From Chalciporus piperatus (Eukaryota > Basidiomycota > Agaricomycetes > Boletales > Boletaceae): a DNA stretch of 24,329 nt. Each line of letters opens with the position of its first letter. The first letter of the stretch is position 1. Positions 17,918 to 24,329 of the stretch are shown here, one piece after another. Under the pieces are notes generated by a model that saw nothing but the letters and a program-made list of their open reading frames with translations, ran no database searches and had not been told where the DNA came from. The stretch lies in the NCBI GenBank assembly GCA_038093975.1, contig JBBPTG010000325.1, positions 1 through 24,329 on the forward strand, read 5' to 3'. The translations under genes were made by a program, and so were the position numbers.

Positions 17918-18035
17918 CCCTTGAAGGCTACCTTCGCTGTAGACCTCCACCATTTCCCAACGACCTCGCCTCAACACCTCTCGTTGGGGCCCCCCACGAG
18001 AGACCGCTAATCCACAGAACCCCAAATCCTCCGAC

Positions 18036-18353
18036 TTGGGCTCACCTGAAGAGGAACATTCCTCTAACCCCTACGACACCTCTGATCTCTACGACGAACC
18101 AATCACCACCCAAGAGGAACAAGAAGAAACCCTTCACCTCTCCCACGAATTTTCCTCTGATGTAACTATCCCAAGGGCACCAACACCACCGTCGCCTACC
18201 CCAATATCTCGAAGAGCTCCACAGTTCCCTGTGTCACCTGCTCCCCCACAAACCTCAGCCTTCTCCACTCCTTCCCTTCCCGCGCCCAGGAGCATATCAA
18301 GTAGCTCCACCTCCTACCTTCGTAAACCCCATGTCTTCTTTCAAACCCACTGA
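18036..18353 (+). other. ATG-less leader open frame of the truncated element
   Basis: 105 codons from a TTG at 18036, no in-frame ATG, acidic then Pro/Ser-rich (PRAPTPPSPTPISRRAP). It overlaps the gag start by 23 nt in another frame. From the predicted transcript start (17715) to the gag ATG (18331) there is only one ATG, at 18160, and it is followed at once by TAA. Confidence 0.45.
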
Positions 18354-18478
18354 ACTCCGCATTGGAGCCCCAGATGCCTTTGATGGCTCCTTTGAGAAAG
18401 CACTGCCTGGATGAACTCCATCCAATTCTATCTCACCGTCACATCAGGAAAAATCTCCTATGCCATTTGGCACCATAT
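18331..18478 (+). pseudogene. Gag N-terminal fragment
   Basis: ATG at 18331, reading MSSFKPTELRIGAPDAFDGS. This fits the start of a Ty3/gypsy capsid region. A small indel at about 18398-18405 creates a premature TGA, after which the downstream frame reads WMNSIQFYLTV, as expected for capsid helix 1. The frame ends near 18478 in AT-rich sequence. Confidence 0.65.
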
Positions 18479-18560
18479 GTAGCTATATATAGATATTTGA
18501 TGATATAATTCACTATAGGTGCTCTACGGCCCCTATGGCACAAAGGCAAAAGTCCCCCTT

Positions 18561-18630
18561 AATATAGCATCATATAGCATCATATAGCGCCATATAGCAT
18601 ACATATAGCACCATATAGCACATATAACAA
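18561..18630. repeat. Short tandem repeat of CATATAGC units
   Basis: Six copies of (A/C)ATATAGC at 10-11-bp spacing from 18561 to about 18619, then a diverged copy. The stretch 18481-18641 holds no coding signal. It separates the gag fragment from the kinase fragment and may be a degenerate intron of the kinase gene. Confidence 0.6.
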
Positions 18631-18641
18631 GCCTCATATGT

Positions 18642-19978
18642 GTCGACGACCCAGAGCTTGAGGAGAATGTCGTCGTTCCATTCCCAGCCGACCCCAAACA
18701 ATACCCCAAGTGCCCTGCTGCCCTCGCCGATTGGGGGATGGCAGAGGACTTTGAAGATAACGTTAACCGTCGGATGCCCGGGACTGTCACCGTGAGTCAC
18801 TTATATTGAACTGTAGGAATTCACTGTTGATTCAACTACTCCGTTTCAATAGGGAACCTTTCCCTTCATTGCAGCTGAGCTATTGTCTCCTGAGGGACAG
18901 CAGGGTTTTATACCCCACTCTGCTGCCCACGATTTAGAATCAATATTTTGGTTGATGTGGATCGTCAGCGTCAACACCATCAGACCATTCGGCAATCGTC
19001 GAAAATGGCAGGACACTGCTGGCGGCCCTTCTGGTGCCCCGGGGTCCTCCCGCAAACCTTTGCCTGGCCCATCTCAATTCGCAGCCTCCAGGGAGCGAGC
19101 TGTTACAGCATGGGCGACCCCGGGCCTTCATTCTCATGTCGATCATGCTTCCGTCTTCAATGAGAAGTCAACCACCATCGGGGACGTCCTGCTCAACGAA
19201 TGCATGGCGCCATATTGGAGATTAAACCCAGCTAGCCAAGTCTTTGCCCAGGGTATGGAAAAATTAAGGAAGCACTTCCACTGGGTTCCCGACCCTCAAA
19301 ACCCCTTAATACATGTTCCTCCAAGGACCATAACTCACCAAATCTTCATCGACATCTTGAAAGAAATGCGGGATGGCATTCAGGACCATTGGACCGATGA
19401 TCACGTGACAGAAAAAGAGTTCCTGGAGGCTAAACAGCGCTTTCGCCAACAGGCGAAGGATGGGGAGGGTCTACTGTCAACTTCGCTTCTCTTGGAACAA
19501 CAACAAACGGCCCGCGCATTTTCCCCGTCGCTCAAGCTCTTGTCGGTTACTCAACATAAGGCTACTAATCAGCCGACGCAGACTAGAATGTCCTCCAGCA
19601 AGAGAAAACTCGTTGGCGCTACATCGGCTTCTGGCCCTGCCAGCAAACGCCCACATTCTGAAGTTCAAGGCTCGGAGAAAGAATCCCTTGCGACAGAAGA
19701 AGACGCGCTAGAGAGGTGCGGATTCTCCCGAGGTGGTTGAGGATGAGGATGAGGATGAGGATGAGGATGAGGATGAGGATGAGGATGAGGATGAGGATGA
19801 GGATGAGGATGAGGATGAGGATGAGGATGAGGATGAGGATGAGGATGAGGATGAGGATGAGGATGAGGATGAGGATGAGGATGAGGATGAGGAATATCAA
19901 CCCGGACGCTCTACCAAGGCGAGTGCGTCCAATCTCCCCATTCGCGATCTGCCTCGCAGAGTAATTAAGAAGCCGTAG
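18642..19978 (+). pseudogene. FunK1-type protein kinase, C-lobe fragment
   Basis: Exon about 18642-18791 reads ...PKCPAALADWGMAED, with DWG in place of the kinase DFG, then a GT-AG intron 18792-18852 (61 nt). The next exon starts GTFPFIAAELL (APE-like region) and HDLESIFWLMWI, the hallmark of fungal FunK1 kinases, and continues with a helical C-lobe to about 19510. The N-lobe and HRD catalytic loop are missing upstream, so it is inactive. The Ser/Lys-rich tail (SSSKRKL...SKRPHSE) meets a frame change at about 19705-19735. In the kinase frame it stops at 19740; in the shifted frame it runs through the (Glu-Asp) tract to a stop at 19978 (...LPRRVIKKP). Confidence 0.8.
19739..19890 (+). repeat. 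Perfect (GAGGAT)25 microsatellite
   Basis: About 25 uninterrupted hexamers with no substitution. In one plus frame this encodes (Glu-Asp)25, an acidic tail for the kinase if the upstream shift is repaired. Lack of any variant unit implies recent expansion. Confidence 0.95.
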
Positions 19979-20292
19979 GTGCAAGGATACCATGCCAGGA
20001 AGTGACATCGGTCTTGATGATACAAGTCTTTTCTTTCACCTATGCTTTTCTTTCAGCCTTTGTTCGTTATCGCCGCTCTGTACTTATGCTTTTGTCGTTC
20101 CTTGCGCCCTAACTTGTCCTGCTTCGCTGGTCTTGCTTTGGTTCTGTTTGGTCGCTGTTTTTCTCTCTGCCCCTCAGCCGGACTTGTTTCTGCTACCTGG
20201 ATTTACACAGCCTATCTACTAGTACCCTTGCACTGTGCAATCTATCAATTGTTTGAGCCCTTCGCACCGAGCACTTTCCCATTGCAGCCAAG
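19979..20292. other. Gap before the transposase fragment
   Basis: Pyrimidine-rich sequence with no coding signal that I can support and no recognised transposon terminus. It is probably the 5' region of the Plavaka gene. Confidence 0.4.
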
Positions 20293-21600
20293 ATGCAAGC
20301 CATCCTTCAGATCCTTAACGTCGACGACCCTCTAGCGTGCCCCGTCTGTCTTAAAAGGTTAAAGACCGCTCAGGGTTTGCTGGCCCACATGAGCTCGGCG
20401 CGGGGCTGTCGGGAGTACAACAAGGGGAAACGGAGAGAACTTACGTCGGCAGGTACTCTGCAGGACCTAGAATTGGAGACCGCCGAAAGAGAAGCTCCAG
20501 AGATGCTGTTCCAAAGGAACCCTCAAGACTCAGAATTGCCAGAGGTGGCCCCCGTTGACTTGGCTCAGGAGTTTCAAGAGCGCCTATACGACCTAGTGCC
20601 CTTGGAGCCAGAGGCCTTCGCTGGTGAGCCTGGCCCCTCGACTCCCATTTCTCCAGTATGGGAGAATGAATACGATGAGCGGATAGAAGAAGACCCATTT
20701 CCAAATGCTGGTCAAGTCATTCGCATGGACCGAACTCTGCATCAGAAATGGTGCCAGCTATTCAGAGGTGAGGATATCGAAGGGGATGCGGTAATGAACG
20801 ACGAGAACCAGGACCAGGAGATTGCCAAGTTTGCCCCCTTTGCATCTGAGTTGGATTGGAGAGTAGCTCGATGGGCGATCCAGGAAGGCATAGGACATAA
20901 GTCCTTGGATCGACTCCTTGCCATTCCGACAGTGAGTTGCTAACCTTGACTTCTTTTCTCTGATTTGTGACATCTCCCGTAGGTAGTGGAGAGCTTGGGC
21001 CTCTCCTATCACAATACCCGTTCACTCCATCAAAAAGTAGACTCCATCCCTCCCAGAGCCAAATGAACCACACGCGACCTTTGGTATCGTTCAGACCCTG
21101 ATTCTAAGCACACAATCCACTACCGGGGCGTCCTTTACTAGGGAACCCTGCGCACGCGAAAGACATCGTCTACCGGCCCAAACGTATTTTCACAAACGCC
21201 AGCAGGAATGAGCGAATTTACCATGAGATGTGGACCGGAGAATGGTGGGCGGCAGTCCAGGTAACTCAAATCCATTCTCATTCACTGAAAGGCACTCAAG
21301 TTTATACAGAATAGGTTGCCTGAAGGGTCATGTGTGGCCCCAGTGATTATTGCAACCGACAAGACCCAGCTCACTCAGTTCTCAGGAGGAAAGTCCACCT
21401 ATCCGGTCTACCTGACCCTCGGCAACATCCCTCGGGCCATACGTCGTAAGCCCAGTCAGAACGCCTGCATTCTGATTGGGTATCTGTCGGTCAGCAAGGA
21501 TGTTGGCGAAAACCTTACCAAAAAGCAACAATCCGCCCGCATCCAGCAGCTATTCCACGACTCAATGCGGATTATCCTGGAGCCCATTCAGCTCGTTAGG
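20293..21600 (+). pseudogene. Plavaka-type transposase, decayed N-terminal half
   Basis: ATG at 20293. A C2H2-like finger (CPVCLKRLKTAQGLLAHM) is followed by an acidic linker and the segment WRVARWAIQEGIGHKSLDRLL. Intron 20932-20982 (51 nt) joins VVESLGLSYHNTRSLHQKVD. A TGA at 21064-21066, where the family usually has Trp, stops the frame; TAG near 21139 and a frame change near 21160-21190 follow. The frame then reads IYHEMWTGEWWAAVQ, intron 21261-21309, and LPEGSCVAPVIIATDKTQLT with QFSGGKSTYPVYLTLGNI, the diagnostic Plavaka block. It ends at ILEPIQ near 21592, just before minisatellite sequence; the catalytic remainder is missing. Plavaka is a basidiomycete cut-and-paste transposon family. 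Confidence 0.85.
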
Positions 21601-21639
21601 CCGTACAGCAAGGCCAGCCGATCACCAATTAGGCCGTGC

Positions 21640-22770
21640 TCTACTGGCCGGCTAAGGATTGGCCGCTGGTGTATGGTCACCTAGGTTAGGGATCGGCTAG
21701 TAATAGAATGTACACATAGAGTAGGGATCAGCCAATGTACCATTTTGCCCTGGCAGTGGGAATGGCCAACACAAAGGTTCCCTGAGGTAGGACCTGGCCG
21801 ACTGGTGCTAATTACCCAGTCCTGCCTGCATCAGGGTTCGGCCCATAGAGAATAGGGATAGGCCGATGTGTAAACCCTCCATGTGTAGGGAGCGGCCGAT
21901 GCAGGAAATGTTTAGGGGTGGGCATTGGCCACTGAATCGTGTCTCCTACAGCAGGCATGGCCCGATAGATTGAGTGTCAATGGGTAGGGATGGGCCGATG
22001 CAATGATGTCCATCTGTAGGGATGGGCCGATGCCACCCGCCTCAGTAGGTAGGGATTGGCCGATGTATAGTTTGTTGATGCATAGGAATGGGCCGATGCA
22101 TTGAGCCTCAATGTGTAGGAATGGGCCGATGCATTGAGCCTCAATGCGTAGGGATGGGCCGATGCAATCAGCGTCGATGTGTAGGAATGGGCCAATGGGT
22201 TGAGCCTCAATGCGTAGGGATGGGCCGATATACCGATTGTCACTAGGTAGGGATGGGCCGATGCAATCAGTGTCAATGTGTAGGGATGGGCCGATGCATT
22301 CAGCCTCAATGGGTAGGGATGGGCCGATATTCCTAGTGTCACTAGGTAGGCATGGGCCGATGCAATCAGCGTTGATGTGTAGGAATGGGCCAATGGGTTG
22401 AGCCTCAATGGGTAGGGATGGGCCGATATACCTATTGTCGCTAGGTAGGCATGGGCCGATGCAATCAGTGTCGATGTGTAGGAATGGGCCAATGGGTTGA
22501 GCCTCAATGGGTAGGGATGGGCCGATATACCGATTTTCACTAGGTAGGGATGGGCCGATGCAATCAGCGTCGATGTGTAGGAATGGGCCAATGGGTTGAG
22601 CCTCAATGGGTAGGAATGGGCCGATATACCGATTGTCACTAGGTAGGCATGGGCCGATGCAATCAGCGTCGATGCGTAGGAATGGGCCGATATACCTAGT
22701 GTCACTAGGTAGGAATGGGCCGATATACCTAGTGTCACTAGGCAGGCATGGGCCGATGATTGGTAGGGAT
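21640..22770. repeat. 33-bp minisatellite with 99-bp higher-order unit
   Basis: The core TAGGRATGGGCCGATG recurs about every 33 bp, roughly 30 times. From about 22140 the units fall into three types in the order A-B-C: A with ATATACC...CACTAGG, B with GCAATCAGCGTCGATG, C with CCAATGGGTTGAGCC. These make a 99-bp period. Units left of about 22070 are increasingly diverged. Because 33 and 99 are multiples of three, a minus-strand frame stays open from 22792 to 21977 without being a gene. The array lies directly after the transposase fragment and ends about 40 bp past the gene D copy 2 stop. Confidence 0.9.
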
Positions 22771-22808
22771 AAGCCAATGTGATCAGTGTCAATATTATAT
22801 GGCCTACA

Positions 22809-24161
22809 CTACATTACATTCCTCAGCCTCTCCAACATGTCCATCTGACGTAGCAAAGAAATCATATGGAATATGTGTTGCCTACGAGTGTAGGCCAGAA
22901 ATTCTAAGCGTTCAAACATGATCCAAGATAGGGCCATCAGTGTGGCATCATCATTTCTGGCCTGTTCTTCGGCGGCTGATCCCTCGGGGGGCTGGTGTTC
23001 TCTGCACAGCCCTTGGGCCAATTGTCTGTTGGCCCAGTTGATTGCTTGCTCCACTGGATTGCGGCCGACGACGTTATCATCAATGTATTCCATGCCATAA
23101 TCATGAAAACCACTCACAGTGATCAAACGTCCCTGTGAATGGTGTATTTCCTGTCGCCATGTCCTCAGGATTTCTACCTTGCCAGTCATGGGCTGCAATC
23201 CAATGAATTCTTCTGCCCTCATAGGATGCCACGAGGTACTTACGCAGGTCCAGCTCGTCCAGAAGTCTATTTTCGTTTTCCCTCCGATCATTCGACGACA
23301 TGATAGCTGGGATGTCAGCCGATGCAATATCCTGCTCATCGGCCTCGGCTGGATCACGGCCTGACAAGGTAAGAAAATGCGTCATGAAAGCCGCGTTGAT
23401 AATCGATGAGTTCTGGGCCATTTCGGCCCACATCCTCTGGCCCCTGGTTTGATACGTTGCCCCTGATTCGGCTGACCTCTGTTGAAACCATTCGGCCACC
23501 CTTGCTGCATCGGCACGGACTGTCCTGATATCCTCCTCGGAGCCATTACCCAAAAGGATTCGAACGGTTCTCTCGGCCGATACGATGTGATTCCACAAAG
23601 GCATTCTGGGGACCTCCAAAAACCAGCTCAAGGGGAAGCCATCTCTGGGGCCGTCTGCTGGCAAATCTTGCAGGGCATGTTCTCTGATACGACCGAAGGT
23701 CTCTGAAACGGATTCATTGACCTCGGCTGTTCGGGCGATCAGGCCAACTTGCCAAAGAACGGCCATTGAAGCTCTTACCAGCAGCCGATGAATCCTGTTG
23801 CCTCAAAGGTGGCATGCGGAATGTGAACTCTGTTCTTGGCATTCCTGCGGCCGTGCTATCTTCTGTCTAGGGAATGTCATCTGAATCCCTCCCAACATTT
23901 CCTCTGACATACCTGAAGAAGAATCACCACCTTCACTGTCAGAGCTATTGGCTATGATTGGTTGTGAATCCCTCGGAGAATCTGCAGACATTCTTGTGTC
24001 TGCGCCGGCCGATGATGATTCGCTTGAAGTTGCCATTCTCTCGTCTTCGCTGGATTCCGGCTCTGTGTCATTGTCAAATCCTAAGTCACTCAGGGGTCAG
24101 CGTTCCTAAGATGATTTTCGGCTGACAACTTACCTGCGAATCTTACTTGCTTTGGTGCCAT
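22809..24161 (-). pseudogene. Gene D copy 2: unknown multi-exon gene with two lesions
   Basis: Exon 1 24161-24134 (MAPKQVRFA), intron 24133-24081 (53 nt), exon 2 24080-23779 (acidic, Ser-rich: NDTEPESSEDERM), intron 23778-23727 (52 nt, GTAAGAG...CAG), exon 3 from 23726 (EVNESVSETFGRIRE... WFLEVPRMPLWNHIVSAERT). The junction to the last exon, which ends at the TAG 22811-22809 (MDMLERLRNVM), is not resolved; GTAAGTACC at about 23240 and GTGAGTGG at about 23120 are donor candidates. Lesions: a 1-nt deletion near 23890-23900, different from that of copy 1, and a TCG-to-TAG change at about 23870. I recognise no domain. The protein would be acidic and probably soluble and helical. Confidence 0.75.
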
Positions 24162-24329
24162 GTGTATGTTGCAAAATAGTCAAGGACAGACCAGGGGAGA
24201 TAGAACCCATCGGCTGAGCCTAATCGGATCAATCGGATCAACAGCACCCGAGACTCCAGTTTCCCATGTCACCTGCTCCCTATGAGAATGCAAGTACATT
24301 TCCAGCTCCGCTCACCCAACTTGGACAAA
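23187..24329 (-). repeat. Segmental duplicate of 12294-14057
   Basis: Continuous near-identity, with the solo LTR (12763-13377) absent here. The match begins at CATG 23187/12294, exactly at the retrotransposon edge in the other copy, and reaches the window end, so the duplicated block extends further and may include a second Zn2Cys6-like gene outside the window. 24162-24329 is the gene D 5' flank. Confidence 0.92.

Larger units (their letters stand above)
17434..18480 (+). mobile_element. 5' fragment of a second Tf1/sushi-like element
   Basis: It contains an LTR, self-priming PBS, leader and the start of gag, and ends around 18480 where unrelated AT-rich sequence begins. It is inserted into the Zn2Cys6-like gene after AGCAC (17429-17433), the probable 5-bp target half. 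No 3' LTR is seen in the window, so it is truncated. Confidence 0.85.

Noticed and set aside
19619..20008. Long Leu-Ile repeat frame on the minus strand
   Set aside because: Antisense reading of the GAGGAT microsatellite.
20293..21600. Repeat-induced point mutation as cause of transposase decay
   Set aside because: A few TGG-to-TGA or CAG-to-TAG-like changes are seen, but the elements overall are not AT-enriched and the fresh retrotransposon is intact.
21640..22770. CRISPR-like periodic array
   Set aside because: Repeat and 'spacer' are both repeated and evolve together, with a 99-bp period; the genome is eukaryotic.
21977..22792. 271-codon minus-strand open frame
   Set aside because: It is the translation of the 33-bp minisatellite, open only because the unit is a multiple of three.

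Overview
The window looks like repeat-rich nuclear DNA of a filamentous basidiomycete (Agaricomycetes; a Rhizoctonia/Ceratobasidiaceae-like fungus is my best guess). The basis is GT-AG introns of about 47-64 nt, a FunK1-type kinase fragment, a Plavaka-type transposase fragment, and chromodomain Ty3/gypsy (Tf1/sushi-like) retrotransposons. I have no database result behind the organism call.

Layout. 1-2774 (-): a seven-exon SNF2-family ATPase gene running off the left edge; it is the most ordinary host-type gene here. 2775-3962: no gene; an array of eight near-identical 19-bp palindromes mixed with telomere-repeat-like palindromes. 3963-4781 (-): the 3' part of an unrecognised ORF, cut by an LTR. 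4782-12293 (-): a full-length Tf1/sushi-type retrotransposon with 517-bp LTRs about 99% identical. In sense order it carries a TATA box, self-priming primer binding site, AUG-free leader with a long open frame, Gag, Pol (-1 frame; protease, RT, RNase H, integrase, chromodomain), a small two-helix membrane protein ORF with its own TATA box, and a polypurine tract. 12294-13888 (-): broken copy 1 of an unknown gene ('gene D'), carrying a solo LTR with a 5-bp target duplication. 14187-17433 (+): a Zn2Cys6-like gene interrupted by two hAT-type MITEs (each with an 8-bp target duplication) and then by the 5' LTR, leader and gag fragment of a second self-priming retrotransposon (17434 to about 18480). 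18642-19978 (+): C-lobe of a FunK1-like kinase ending in a perfect (GAGGAT)25 tract. 20293-21600 (+): decayed Plavaka transposase. About 21640-22770: a 33-bp minisatellite with a 99-bp higher-order unit. 22809-24161 (-): copy 2 of gene D; its sequence and 5' flank match 12294-14057.

Taken together this is a nested graveyard of transposable elements in which one Ty3/gypsy element looks structurally complete. The most unusual signals are in that element. About 1,028 nt from the predicted transcription start to the Gag start contain no ATG in any sense frame, yet hold a roughly 260-codon open frame. There is also an extra membrane-protein ORF after pol. The second, unrelated-sequence element repeats the self-priming geometry (TATA +30, complementary start and PBS) and also has an AUG-poor leader with an ATG-less open frame, which suggests a shared expression strategy.
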